DNA of 54,554 bases from Streptomyces brasiliensis (GCF_014647875.1 NZ_BMQA01000044.1:1-54554); one strand, 5' to 3'. Positions 1 to 8,611 are shown, numbered from the stretch's first letter. The notes: generated by a model from the sequence alone, not told the origin. A program made the numbers and translations.

Positions 1-137
1 CCAGGAACTGGATGGACGAGTACCACGGCGGTCTGAAGAAGTACAACGAGTACAAGCAGCCGGACTCCGAGCACCTGCTGGAGACCACCGGCAAGCAGCT
101 GCGCAAGCTGATGAGCTGGGTGAACGAAGAGGCGTAA
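1..137 (+). CDS. ilvC: Ketol-acid reductoisomerase, C-terminal end (partial)
   Basis: The reading frame open at the left edge encodes about 44 residues ending at a TAA. It contains NWMDEYHGGLKKYNEY and a tail with LLETTGKQLRKLMSWV. This is the conserved C-terminus of class I ketol-acid reductoisomerase, the NADPH-dependent second enzyme of valine/isoleucine synthesis. The catalytic part lies outside the window. In streptomycetes ilvC usually ends the ilvBNC operon and serA often follows; here an accessory block follows instead, so this edge may be a rearrangement point (inference). Confidence 0.9.
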   Translation, partial: RNWMDEYHGGLKKYNEYKQPDSEHLLETTGKQLRKLMSWVNEEA

Positions 138-167
138 GCCCCACCGCACGGACCCCGCGACGCCCCT

Positions 168-654
168 TCAGTCGGTCAGACGGTCCACGAGAACGGTCGC
201 GAGGCGCAACGCCGCGTGCAGTTCCGTCACCTCGGCCACGGTGGGTCGGACCACACCCGACCACTCACCGCCCAGGCCCGGCCACACCGCCGGCAGGACC
301 TGGGCGCCCGCGAGGCCCAGGTGGGCCGCGACGTCCATGCGGTCCTGGCCCGCGGGTGTCCAGGACAGCAGGACGCGGCCCTGCGGGATGCGGGACGGTC
401 TGACTCTCACCAGCACCGACGCCAAACTTCGCTGCGGCCCGGACCTGTTGAGCTCCCGCGCCGATCCCGAGCGCGACGGGACCGCCGGACAGGGTGGACA
501 GCGCGCTGACTGTCCTCGCCGGCATCGGGGCTGGGCGACACGGCTGGTTGGTCACCGTGACCACGTCCAGCCCCGCGCGATCCGCCTCCTGCGCGTCAGA
601 GATCAGCTGACCCGGATCACCGGCGCTGACATCCCCTGTTGAACCCGGTATCAA
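168..654 (-). pseudogene. Luciferase-like (F420/flavin-dependent) monooxygenase remnant
   Basis: One minus-strand frame from 654 carries GDVSAGDPGQLISDAQEADRA, VVTVTNQPCRPAPMPARTV and LSGGPVALGIGAGAQQ, the strand and loop pattern of luciferase-like oxidoreductases. A second frame ending at 168 (about residues QDRMDVAAHLGLAGAQ) continues with what looks like the C-terminal part. A frameshift near 400-430 separates them, and the pieces together are roughly half the usual 280-330 residues, so internal segments are missing. It is read as a decayed gene. It lies divergent to the TetR gene, so it may once have been a regulon member. Confidence 0.55.
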
Positions 655-701
655 GCCCTATCCCGAAAACCGGCCTGCTCATGCGGCTCCTCCACATCAA
701 G

Positions 702-719
702 GTAAACGTGACCGTTTAC
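702..719. promoter_or_regulatory. TetR-type operator palindrome 1
   Basis: GTAAACGTGACCGTTTAC consists of 7-bp arms GTAAACG/CGTTTAC around TGAC. It lies between the decayed monooxygenase (minus) and the tetR gene (plus). Three close variants occur at 755, 2437 and 2486. Confidence 0.7.
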
Positions 720-754
720 AAATGGTCGTGACCCTAGCAGAGCCCTTGATCAAA

Positions 755-772
755 GTAAACGTGACCGTATAC
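755..772. promoter_or_regulatory. TetR-type operator palindrome 2
   Basis: GTAAACGTGACCGTATAC has the same arms and the same TGAC centre as the 702 site, with one arm mismatch. It ends 7 bp before the tetR ATG, a position expected for autorepression. The two sites start 53 bp apart, about five helical turns. Confidence 0.7.
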
Positions 773-779
773 TCGACCT

Positions 780-1373
780 ATGAGTACAACGGCTACGGCG
801 CCTCAGCGGCAGGGACGTGGAGGCCGGGAGCGCATCCTGGCCGCCGCCGCCCAGCTCTTCGCGGCCCAGGGGATCAACGCGACCGGCATGGAACAGGTCG
901 CAGAGAAAGCACCGGTGTCGAAACGGACGCTCTACGCGCACTTCAGGACCAAGAACGACCTGGTCATCGCCCACCTGAAGGGCCTCGTGCTGTCGGGTGA
1001 CACCCTGGAGAGCGTGCTGGCCCGCGAGGACATCCCCCCGCGGGAACGGATCCTCAAGGTGTTCGACCGACTCCCGGCGGACGTGGGCCCGGTGCGCGGA
1101 TGCCCGTTCATCGATGCCGCCGCGGAATTCCCCGACCCGGAGAGCGCGGTCCATTCCTACGCGCGCGATCAGAAACTGCGGATGGTGCAGCTGATTGCCG
1201 CCGCGGCGACGGAGCTGGGCTGCCGCGAACCCCTCGCGCTCGCCGAACAACTGGCCACCCTCGCGGACGGGGCGGCCAGCCGCGCCATGGTGCTGGGTGA
1301 AGCGGACTACGGTCGGCACGCACGGGCAGCGGCAGAGATTCTGCTCGAACGAGCCCTGCCGGACACGAACTGA
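780..1373 (+). CDS. TetR/AcrR-family transcriptional regulator
   Basis: A 197-residue protein with an N-terminal helix-turn-helix (about residues 15-60): RERILAAAAQLFAAQGI, then TGMEQVAEKAPVSKRTLYAHF with the family's Y-HF recognition-helix pattern. The C-terminal half is the ligand/dimer domain, with CPFIDAAAEFPDPES near residues 108-122. The ATG at 780 has no clear Shine-Dalgarno sequence and lies 7 bp after an operator-like palindrome, so the transcript may be leaderless. Matching palindromes before the MFS gene suggest that this protein represses itself and the pump/monooxygenase pair (inference). A decayed paralogue lies at 2139-2448. Confidence 0.9.
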   Translation: MSTTATAPQRQGRGGRERILAAAAQLFAAQGINATGMEQVAEKAPVSKRTLYAHFRTKNDLVIAHLKGLVLSGDTLESVLAREDIPPRERILKVFDRLPADVGPVRGCPFIDAAAEFPDPESAVHSYARDQKLRMVQLIAAAATELGCREPLALAEQLATLADGAASRAMVLGEADYGRHARAAAEILLERALPDTN

Positions 1374-1556
1374 CAGGGAAAGGCCATCGAACGCGGTGCA
1401 GGCGCCGAGGAGCATGGTCATGATCTGGGAGGCGATCCGTGTGGCGGGGTCCTGGTAGTCGGACACCGGCAGGGCGGCTCCGATGAGAACGGTCTGGCTC
1501 GTTCAACCACCGCCGTCTTCCTGCGGGCGCCCGCTGAGCCGCACCAAGCTGCCTCG
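1374..1556 (-). other. No intact gene; possible regulator C-terminal scrap
   Basis: The minus strand encodes SDYQDPATRIASQIMTMLL and then GACTAFDGL before merging into antisense of tetR. This resembles the C-terminal tail of some TetR proteins, but there is no start, no DNA-binding part and no frame of credible length. It is treated as non-functional DNA. Confidence 0.2.
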
Positions 1557-1972
1557 TCACGCATGGAAGATCGTGGTTGACGCAAGCGCGGCTCGCTTGG
1601 TCGTCACCCGGTTCACCGGCGCGGCCTCGTCGGCATAGCCGAAGGAGATCCCGACGAGCAGCCTGCCCTCGGTGACGCCGAGTTCGGCGCGAACGGTGTC
1701 GGCGTAGAAGCTCAGTACTCCCTGCGGGCAGCTGTCCACGCCGTGCGCGGTCATCGCCAGGAGCAACGTCTGCATGTAGGCGCCGACATCGGCGGCCAGC
1801 CGCGCCCACCGTCCCCGTTGACGAACAGGAACGCCGCGTGCGGCGCGCCGTAGATACGCAGGCTCTCCGAGCTGTGGGCCGCGCGTGCGGTGCGATCGTC
1901 ACGGCTGATGCCCATTGCTCCGTACAACTCGGCGCCGAATGCCGCTGCGCCGCACCAGCAGGTGTCCGTCAT
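1557..1972 (-). pseudogene. Nitroreductase-family remnant
   Basis: Two minus-strand frames join into one nitroreductase-like sequence. The upstream part (from 1972) holds AAAFGAELYGAMGISRDDR and IYGAPHAAFLFVNGD. The downstream part (to 1557) holds MQTLLLAMTAHGVDSCPQG, the FMN-fold helix and SCPQ turn of NfsA/NfnB-type enzymes, and then LLVGISFGYADE near the C-terminus. A frameshift lies at about 1775-1810, and the first 60-80 residues of the family are missing. Function is probably lost. It fits the redox/detoxification theme of the block. Confidence 0.65.
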
Positions 1973-2138
1973 GGAACGGCTGGGCGGGTGCCGATACGGG
2001 GATGGTCGCGTCGATCGCCGCTTCGGTCGCGAGTCCGGCGTGACTCGTGCACCGGGCGCCGTCGAGGACCGTCACGCGGCTTGAAGTGTCGCCGGAGAGG
2101 ATCGCGGGCTGCCACCCTCGCCACGGTGACCGGTTCGA

Positions 2139-2448
2139 TCCGGGGCCGCCCGCTCATCGATGCCGCTGTCGAGTTCTCCGACCCAGGCAGCCCCGGAAGG
2201 CGGCGCGAGCAGGGTCCGGCTTCTTCGAAGTGGCTGAGGCAGTCCACCACAAGGTCGCCCTTGGTCGCGAAATGGGCACAGAGGGGCCGCTTGGCCATGG
2301 GTACCGCTGCCGCGACCTGCTCCTTGCCGATGGGGTCGATCCCCTGCGTCCCGAACGGCCTCATCGCCGCCGTGGGCATGCGCTCGTACGCTGCCCCGCC
2401 CTGGCGGCGACCTGCGACCCCTGACTCACCCATGTAGTAAACGTGCAC
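2139..2448. pseudogene. Scrambled TetR-family remnant
   Basis: On the minus strand (2448 downward) the N-terminal domain of a TetR protein is recognisable: GTQGIDPIGKEQVAAAVPMA followed by KRPLCAHFATKGDLVVD, parallel to TGMEQVAEKAPVSKRTLYAHF of the intact regulator at 780. The next matching piece, RGRPLIDAAVEFSDPGS, the counterpart of CPFIDAAAEFPDPES, reads on the plus strand at about 2141-2195. The two halves are therefore in opposite orientation, which implies a small inversion as well as point decay (Y to C in the recognition helix). Confidence 0.6.
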
Positions 2449-2454
2449 GTTTAC
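2437..2454. promoter_or_regulatory. TetR-type operator palindrome 3
   Basis: GTAAACGTGCACGTTTAC is a perfect 18-bp palindrome with the same arms as the sites before tetR. It overlaps the start region of the decayed tetR copy and lies 114 bp before the MFS start. Confidence 0.7.
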
Positions 2455-2485
2455 TTTGACGTCCGCAGCATGCTACGGTCCCGCT

Positions 2486-2503
2486 GTAAACGCATCCGTG
2501 TAC
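2486..2503. promoter_or_regulatory. TetR-type operator palindrome 4
   Basis: GTAAACGCATCCGTGTAC carries the same 7-bp left arm and a right arm with one change. It starts 49 bp after site 3, in the leader of the MFS transporter gene, so it probably controls the pump operon. Confidence 0.65.
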
Positions 2504-2567
2504 TTAATCGATATGTCGAGGGCACGGCTGCCAAGCCCCCACCACAGACCGCATGAACGGAGAAGTC

Positions 2568-4037
2568 ATGCCTGACGGCCTTCCGCCCGACCAGACCCTC
2601 GTAGAGCCGCCCCCGGGAAGGGACACCGCCACTGCCGCCGCCTCCAGTGAATCGGGGGCGAGCGTCAGGCGGCCGGGTCTCGTCCTGGCGCTGCTGGCGA
2701 CGGCGACCTTTCTGGCCTCGCTCGACCTGCTGATCGTCAACGTCGCCCTCGACCCGATCGGGCGCGGGATCGGTACGCGCGACCTGTCCGATCTCAGCTG
2801 GATCCTGAGCGGATACGCCATCGTCATCGCCGCGTTGCTGGTCCCCGCGGGGCGGCTGGCCGACCGCTACGGACGCAAGGGCGCCTTCATCGTGGGCCTC
2901 GGCTTGTTCGCCGCGGCCAGCCTCGGCGCGGCGCTGTCCGGTCAGCTGTGGCTCCTCGTAGTGTTCCGTGTCATCCAGGCGGCCGGTGCGGCGATACTCA
3001 CCCCCGCCAGCCTTGGCCTGGTTCTTGCGACGGCTCCGCCCGCGAAGCTGCACAAGTACGTCCAGATCTGGGCGGCCAGCGGGTCGCTCGCCGCCGCGGC
3101 CGGCCCCGCGGCCGGTGGTCTGCTGGCGAACGCGGCCTGGCAGTGGATCTTCCTCATCAACATCCCGCTCTGCCTGGCCGCCATCGCCATGGCGATCCCC
3201 CTGATCCCCAACGTCCGCCACGACCTGGCCAGCCGCATCCCCGACCTCCTCGGCGGGTTGCTGATCATCCTTGCCGTCGGAGCCCTCGCCGTCGGGCTGG
3301 TGAAGGCTCCGGACTGGGGCTGGGGCGCGGCGTCCACGCTCGTCAGCCTGATCCTGGCCGCGGTCTCGCTCATCGCGTTCGTCGTCCGCTCGTCCCGCGC
3401 GCACGTGCCGATCGTGGAACTCGGCATCTTCCGGAACGTGGTGTTCTCCTCGGCGAACGTGGCGGTCGTACTGTTCTACGCCTCGTTCACACTCCAACTG
3501 CTGGGCATCATCCAGTGGCTGGAACAGCAGGGCGACTGGTCGGTGGTCAAGACAGGGTTCGCGGTGGCACCCGGACCCGGCATGGTGTTCGTCGCCTCCC
3601 TGCTGGCCGCGCGACTCGCCCACCGGCTGCCCGTCGGCCTCATCGCCGCGGTCGGCGCCCTCCTCTCGGGTGCCGGAATCGCCCTGATCACCCTCTCCAC
3701 CGGCGGGCACGCCATCCACTACGCCTCCGGCATCCTCCCCGGCTGGCTCATCGGGGGCTTCGGAATGGGTCTGGCACTGCCCACCATGTTCTCCTCCGCG
3801 ACCCGTGACCTCCCCCCGCACCAAGCGGCCACCGGCAGCGCCGTGGTCAACATGGGCAGCCAGATCGGCTCCGTCCTCGGCGTGAGCCTTCTCGTCATCT
3901 TCCTCGCTCTGCCCGACTCCGACCCGCACCACGGCTACGCCATCTCCTGGTGGACCTCCACCGCGCTCGCCCTCGCCAGCGCGATCGCCGCCCTCGGCCT
4001 CAACGCACGCCGGCACGCCCACACGGCCGGCGCCTGA
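2568..4037 (+). CDS. MFS drug efflux transporter (DHA2/EmrB-QacA type)
   Basis: A 489-residue, mostly hydrophobic protein with about 14 predicted membrane helices, the layout of the proton-driven DHA2 family. Helix 1 holds FLASLDLLIVNVALDPI (motif D1-like). The loop after helix 2 holds GRLADRYGRKGAF, the MFS motif A. The start at 2568 is preferred over the in-frame ATG at 2553 because GGAG (2559-2562) sits 5 bp before it. Two TetR-like palindromes lie upstream, and a flavin monooxygenase follows after an 11-bp stem-loop. Substrate unknown; export of a toxic small molecule under TetR control is the likely role. Confidence 0.9.
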   Translation: MPDGLPPDQTLVEPPPGRDTATAAASSESGASVRRPGLVLALLATATFLASLDLLIVNVALDPIGRGIGTRDLSDLSWILSGYAIVIAALLVPAGRLADRYGRKGAFIVGLGLFAAASLGAALSGQLWLLVVFRVIQAAGAAILTPASLGLVLATAPPAKLHKYVQIWAASGSLAAAAGPAAGGLLANAAWQWIFLINIPLCLAAIAMAIPLIPNVRHDLASRIPDLLGGLLIILAVGALAVGLVKAPDWGWGAASTLVSLILAAVSLIAFVVRSSRAHVPIVELGIFRNVVFSSANVAVVLFYASFTLQLLGIIQWLEQQGDWSVVKTGFAVAPGPGMVFVASLLAARLAHRLPVGLIAAVGALLSGAGIALITLSTGGHAIHYASGILPGWLIGGFGMGLALPTMFSSATRDLPPHQAATGSAVVNMGSQIGSVLGVSLLVIFLALPDSDPHHGYAISWWTSTALALASAIAALGLNARRHAHTAGA

Positions 4038-4042
4038 GCGTC

Positions 4043-4089
4043 CCGGCGCCCTCACCATCCGCCCACCAGGAACGCGGCGAGGGCGCCGG
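4043..4089 (+). terminator. Stem-loop between pump and monooxygenase
   Basis: CCGGCGCCCTC (4043-4053) pairs perfectly with GAGGGCGCCGG (4079-4089) around a 25-nt loop. No T-run follows. It could be a terminator or an attenuating/mRNA-stabilising hairpin inside a pump-monooxygenase transcript. Confidence 0.45.
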
Positions 4090-4130
4090 CCCTCGGACAA
4101 CCCACCAAAGACACACCACGGGACACCACG

Positions 4131-5141
4131 ATGAAGACTCTCGGTTTCCTCTCCTTCGGCCACTACCAGCCCGTGCCGGGCTCACGCACCCCCACCGCTC
4201 GCGACGCGCTCACCCAGACCATCGAACTCGCGATCGCCGCGGAAGAGATCGGCATCGGCATGGCAGCCGTGCGCGTTCACCATTTCGCCCGCCAGGCATC
4301 CACGCCCTTCCCCCTGCTCGCCGCCATCGCCGCACGCACACACCGGATCGAGATCGGCACAGCAGTCATCGACATGCGCTACGAGAACCCCTACGCCATG
4401 GCCGAGCAAGCCGCCGCGGCAGACCTCATCAGCGGCGGACGACTGCAACTGGGACTCAGTCGCGGATCACAGGAGGTGGCGCTCCGCGGATACGAGGCGT
4501 TCGGGCACGTCCCCGCAGAGGGAATGAGCGACGCCGACATGGCACGCCACCACACCGCGGAATTCCGGCGCGCCATCGCCGGACACCCCATCGCATCGAC
4601 CGACCCGGCCGCAGGCCCTGCCACCGGACTTCCAGTCGAACCCCACTCACCGGGCCTCACCGAACGTATCTGGTGGGGCTCCTCCACCCGGGCGAGCGCC
4701 GTCTGGACCGCCGAGCAGGGCATGAACCTCATGAGCAGCACACTGCTGTCCGAGGACACCGGAACGCCCTTCGACGAACTCCAGCGTGAGCAGATCGACA
4801 CCTACCGCGAGACATGGCGCTCCGCGGGCCACAAACACACCCCGCGCGTGTCCGTCAGCCGCAGTGTCCTGCCGATCACCAGCGACGAGGACCGGCTCTA
4901 CTTCGGGGGCGGACGCACTGCAGACAACCGCGACCAGGTCGGCATCCTCAACGGAGCGGTCTCCCGGTTCGGCCGCAGCTACACCGGCGAGCCGGACGTC
5001 ATCGCGAAGGAACTCGCCGCCGATGTGGCCGTCGCCGCCGCGGACACCCTCCTGCTCACCATCCCGAACCAGCTCGGCGTCGACTACAACGCGCGACTTC
5101 TCCAGACGATCGCCGATCACGTCGCCCCACACCTGCGGTAA
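4131..5141 (+). CDS. LLM-class flavin-dependent oxidoreductase
   Basis: A 336-residue protein close to the usual length of bacterial-luciferase-like monooxygenases. It starts with MKTLGFLSFGHYQ; AIAAEEIGIGMAAVRVHHFA matches the first helix and substrate-pocket strand; IEIGTAVIDMRYENPYAMAE and DLISGGRLQLGLSRGSQ match the conserved flavin-site region of the TIM barrel. Such enzymes use reduced FMN (or F420) and oxygen; the substrate cannot be read from sequence. It follows the MFS pump, so modification plus export of one compound is plausible. The TAA ends 1 bp before the inverted repeat of the transposon-like element, so the original C-terminus may have been longer. Confidence 0.85.
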   Translation: MKTLGFLSFGHYQPVPGSRTPTARDALTQTIELAIAAEEIGIGMAAVRVHHFARQASTPFPLLAAIAARTHRIEIGTAVIDMRYENPYAMAEQAAAADLISGGRLQLGLSRGSQEVALRGYEAFGHVPAEGMSDADMARHHTAEFRRAIAGHPIASTDPAAGPATGLPVEPHSPGLTERIWWGSSTRASAVWTAEQGMNLMSSTLLSEDTGTPFDELQREQIDTYRETWRSAGHKHTPRVSVSRSVLPITSDEDRLYFGGGRTADNRDQVGILNGAVSRFGRSYTGEPDVIAKELAADVAVAAADTLLLTIPNQLGVDYNARLLQTIADHVAPHLR

Positions 5142-5142
5142 G

Positions 5143-5169
5143 TCAACTTGACCCGGCCCTAAAGTTATC
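5143..5169 (+). repeat. Left terminal inverted repeat (27 bp)
   Basis: It begins TCAACTTGACCCGGCCC and ends GTTATC. The reverse complement of 9124-9150 matches 25 of 27 positions; only the middle AAA/TTA triplet differs. The outermost nine bases (TCAACTTGA) are themselves nearly palindromic. Confidence 0.8.
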
Positions 5170-5283
5170 CCAGGGAGCTCAACCGCTCTCTTCTATGTCT
5201 GCAACGAGCGTTACTTGTGTTGCTCACTCCTCGTTGAGTCAGTGCTATCAGCGGGTCTTCTTCAACGAGAGTGAACGAGCGCA

Positions 5284-6471
5284 GTGGCGTACAGCATCAT
5301 GGTCAAACCGCCGGGTGGATCTCGGACCTGGAGCGTCGTCGACGACACGTTCCGGACGGTAGCCCCGGTCGAGGAGTGGCTGGAGGCCCACCGGGCTGAG
5401 TGGTCGCCGAACACCGTCCGCTCCTATGCCACCGCTCTGGCTCAGTGGTGGAGCTTCCTTGAACAGCGCGACGAGGCCGACCGTTGGCGAGAGGTGGGCG
5501 TCCCGGTTGTCACCGTGTTCCTGTCCTGGCTGCGCAACGGTCGCAAGGTCGAGCATGTCCTGGCCGCAGAGGATGACGCTCCGCAGTACACGACTTTGGA
5601 GTCACGGCTCGCCGCGCTGATCTCCTTCTACCGCTGGCAGGACGCGGTGCACGACGTCCCGGTCGCCAAACGGCTCTTGCGCGGCGCCCCACGTCGGGCT
5701 CCGGCCCGAAAGTTGCTCTCCCACCTGGACGCCGGCACGCCTCTGGGGCCGTCCTCGTTGGTGCGGGTGCGCAAAACCCGCCGCCGCGATCGGCCTCCGA
5801 TCCTGCTGCCGCAGCAGATCCAGGCGATTCTCGACGGCTGCGCGGTCTTCGACAACACGCGGGGCGAATGGCGAGGAAACCTGCGAGACCGCTTCCTGTT
5901 CGCCCTGCTGGCCGAGAGTGGGATGCGGATCGGCGAGGCACTCGGCATGCGAATCTGCGATTTCGTCATGGGTCGAGGTGCGACGCCGCACGTTGAGATC
6001 GTGCCCCGCGAGGACAACGCCAACGATGCCCGGGTCAAGATGATGCGCGCCCGTCGCGTCTACGTCGGCACCGACCTGGAACGCCTCTACGCGGACTACC
6101 TGACCCAACTATCCATTCGTGCTGTCGAGTTGGGCATGTCGCTGACAGCCGACGATGCCTTGTTCGTCAACCTGCAGCGGCCCCCGTTCCTGGCCCCGCT
6201 GCAAGAGGGAACGGTCCGCGACAAGATCGACGCTCTTCAGCGCCGCTACATTGGCCCGGCCGACTGGACCGCCCACTGGTTCCGACACAGCCACGCCACC
6301 GCCCTACTCCTGGCTGGCACCCCGGACTGGGTGGTCTCCCGCCGCTTGGGGCACGCGCACGTGCAGACGACCCTGGACCTCTACGGCTGGGTCAGCGAGG
6401 ACGAGGCTCTACGCGCGGCAGCGAACTGGAAGAAGCACACGGAAGGATGGCGAACCGACCGTGACCAGTGA
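5284..6471 (+). CDS. Tyrosine recombinase, TnpA-like
   Basis: A 395-residue site-specific recombinase. The N-terminal SAM-like core-binding domain covers about residues 18-100 (APVEEWLEAHRAEWSPNTV). The C-terminal catalytic domain has all expected residues: Arg about 215 in ESGMRIGEALG, His 331 and Arg 334 in HWFRHSHATALL, His 357 in RRLGHAHVQTT and nucleophile Tyr 367 in LDLYGW. The GTG at 5284 is used; an in-frame ATG at 5299 is possible. Its end overlaps the next recombinase by 11 bp. It probably cuts and joins element ends together with the second recombinase. CAACGAG motifs just upstream may be binding sites. Confidence 0.9.
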   Translation: MAYSIMVKPPGGSRTWSVVDDTFRTVAPVEEWLEAHRAEWSPNTVRSYATALAQWWSFLEQRDEADRWREVGVPVVTVFLSWLRNGRKVEHVLAAEDDAPQYTTLESRLAALISFYRWQDAVHDVPVAKRLLRGAPRRAPARKLLSHLDAGTPLGPSSLVRVRKTRRRDRPPILLPQQIQAILDGCAVFDNTRGEWRGNLRDRFLFALLAESGMRIGEALGMRICDFVMGRGATPHVEIVPREDNANDARVKMMRARRVYVGTDLERLYADYLTQLSIRAVELGMSLTADDALFVNLQRPPFLAPLQEGTVRDKIDALQRRYIGPADWTAHWFRHSHATALLLAGTPDWVVSRRLGHAHVQTTLDLYGWVSEDEALRAAANWKKHTEGWRTDRDQ

Positions 6472-8611
6472 TCGCGTAGTTCCGCTCCACGCTGCCCCTG
6501 GTCACGGCAGCGCAACCAGTGCCCGCCTTCTGGCCGACCTTCCAGCCGAGTGGCGGGGAAAGATCATCGGTCCGGGGATCGACGGATGGGAGACGATCAC
6601 TGACTCCGGTCGGAGTCATGCTCTCAAGCTGGATGGCCTCCCACCCAACCTTCGAGCCGAAATTGCCTGGATGGCGCACTGGCAGCTCCGCGACGGTGTG
6701 CAAGTCGCGGTCAGCGCATTCGGCCAACTCGCAGCTGCCCTGGCGTGGTCGGGCACCGCTCGGCATCCGCTGCCCGCCTCGTTGGCTGGAACACCGAGAG
6801 AGGATCTCTTGAAGCTCTACACCACGTGGTTCCACGCGGTGCACAACCGGTTTCCGTCTCCTACCGGCGGCCGTCGTCGGCTCGAGCACGTCCTGAGGTA
6901 TCCCCGCCTCGCCCTGGAGGCCCGTCTTCACGACGGGGCGTGGTGGGAGTTGGACACCTGGCACCCGCGCTGCGATCCGCGCATCCCTCTACGAGATCGC
7001 GAACCTACGGCATCAGAGGGCTGTTCGCCAGGGACGGCACGCCTCCCCTGGGCGAGGAGCGCGATCAAGTGGTATCTCGGCCTCCAACTTCAATCCGGGG
7101 CGCTGGCCTGGTCGACAATTGCGGGAAGACGCGTCCCATCGCTCCTGCGCTTCGACCGCTGGCTCGACACCCTTGAGGAGCCAGCCGTCGCAATCCGTGA
7201 TCTGTCCCGGGCTGGGAGGTTGGCAGCGTCCTACCGGCAGTGGGCGTCAGAGCCGGCCAATCGCCCCAGCGACGGCCGTCCCGCAAGATCCGCGTCGGCA
7301 CGCAAGGTGAACGACGATCTGCGTGCGGTCGCGGAACTGATGGCCTTCGTGCTCGACAACCGTCAGGAAGCGGCGCGGGTCATGGGGCCGACCCCCTGGG
7401 ATGGCTTGGCCGACGCGCACCCCGCGGTCTGGCTGCGGCAAGTCAGCAGAGTACGCAACCAGCCCCCTTTGGTTGGCACGGAGCACTACGTCGACGATCA
7501 CGCGCTCGCCCAGATCAGCACCTGCCTGCCGATGCTCGGAGAACCCCGCACACAAACCGTGACCGTCCAGTCCGGCGCAGGGCCGCGGGTCCTTGTCGGC
7601 CGGGGAGACCCACAGGCGATGCGAATGCTCCTCCTGCAAGTCCTGACCGGACGCCGTGCGAGCGAGATCCGCCTTTGCGTGTTCGACTGTCTCTCCCCTG
7701 CCACCGATCGAGCCATCGAAGCCGCCGAAGGCGAAGAGGTCGCCCGTTTCCACTACGCCCAGAGCAAGATCGACAGCGCGCCGGACACCATCCTGGTCGA
7801 CGCCGAGGTTGTTGCCGTCATCGAGGAACAGCAACAGTGGGTGCGTGAGAACTTCCCAGTCCAGGGGGCGCGCTACCTCTTCCCGCAACAGATTGCGAAT
7901 GCCCACGGCACGAAGCCGTACGGAAAGTCCACCTACGGCAGGGTCCTACGAGAGTTCAGCGAGCAGGCAAATGTCATGGACTCTGCAGGCAATCCCGTCC
8001 GGCTCAGCCATACCCACCGGTTCCGGCACACAAAACTGACGAGGCTTGCCGAGCTTGGATTGCCGGTACACGTGCTGCAGCGATACGCAGGCCACTCCAA
8101 TCCGACCATGTCGATGCACTACGTCGCCCGCCGCGAGGAACATGCCGAGCAGGCGTTCCTGGCGACCCGCAAGTTCAAGGCCGACGGCACCCAGGTGACC
8201 TTCTCCCAGGAGGACCACGACGGGATGCACCTGTTCGACCGCGCCGACCGCTTCCTGCCCAACGGCTTCTGCCTCCTGCCGCCGCTGCAGCGCTGCGACA
8301 AAGGCAACGCCTGCCTGACCTGCAGCGTCTTCGTCACCGACGCCAGCCACCTCGACACCCTCAAACGGCAGCTGGCGGAGACAACCGCACTCATCGAGCG
8401 GACCACCGCGCAGTTCCAGAACCGCCACGGCCGCCCCATGCCCGGCGACAACGTCTGGCTCCTGCAACGCAGTGCTGAACGCGAAGCCCTCCTCAAACTC
8501 CTGGCCTCCATGCAGGCCAACCCAGGCCGTGCTATCCAGGGCGCAGGCGGCCCCGGCGGTCCGACCTCCGTGTCCATCGACCTCACGCGCCACCGGAAGA
8601 CCCAGCCATGA
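6461..8611 (+). CDS. Large tyrosine recombinase, TnpB-like
   Basis: A 716-residue protein. The start is placed at GTG 6461, with GGAAGGATGG upstream and an 11-bp overlap with the preceding gene. The catalytic domain lies around residues 385-570: LTGRRASEIRLCVFDCL carries the first Arg, THRFRHTKLTRLAELG the His-x-x-Arg pair, QRYAGHSNPTMSMHYV the second His and the Tyr. A C-terminal cysteine cluster (CDKGNACLTCSVF) is typical of the TnpB partner in Tn554-like systems and may bind zinc. The N-terminal 350 residues are not recognised beyond this family. A 4-bp ATGA overlap joins it to the third gene. Confidence 0.88.
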   Translation: MTSDRVVPLHAAPGHGSATSARLLADLPAEWRGKIIGPGIDGWETITDSGRSHALKLDGLPPNLRAEIAWMAHWQLRDGVQVAVSAFGQLAAALAWSGTARHPLPASLAGTPREDLLKLYTTWFHAVHNRFPSPTGGRRRLEHVLRYPRLALEARLHDGAWWELDTWHPRCDPRIPLRDREPTASEGCSPGTARLPWARSAIKWYLGLQLQSGALAWSTIAGRRVPSLLRFDRWLDTLEEPAVAIRDLSRAGRLAASYRQWASEPANRPSDGRPARSASARKVNDDLRAVAELMAFVLDNRQEAARVMGPTPWDGLADAHPAVWLRQVSRVRNQPPLVGTEHYVDDHALAQISTCLPMLGEPRTQTVTVQSGAGPRVLVGRGDPQAMRMLLLQVLTGRRASEIRLCVFDCLSPATDRAIEAAEGEEVARFHYAQSKIDSAPDTILVDAEVVAVIEEQQQWVRENFPVQGARYLFPQQIANAHGTKPYGKSTYGRVLREFSEQANVMDSAGNPVRLSHTHRFRHTKLTRLAELGLPVHVLQRYAGHSNPTMSMHYVARREEHAEQAFLATRKFKADGTQVTFSQEDHDGMHLFDRADRFLPNGFCLLPPLQRCDKGNACLTCSVFVTDASHLDTLKRQLAETTALIERTTAQFQNRHGRPMPGDNVWLLQRSAEREALLKLLASMQANPGRAIQGAGGPGGPTSVSIDLTRHRKTQP

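Noticed and set aside
2451..4163. 570-residue minus-strand open frame opposite the MFS gene
   Set aside because: Composition is Gly/Arg/Asp-rich with no motif; the plus strand encodes a clear transporter. It is a high-GC antisense shadow.
6155..6460. Longer start for the second recombinase
   Set aside because: It would overlap the catalytic end of the first recombinase by 300 bp; GTG 6461 has a ribosome-binding site and the usual short overlap.
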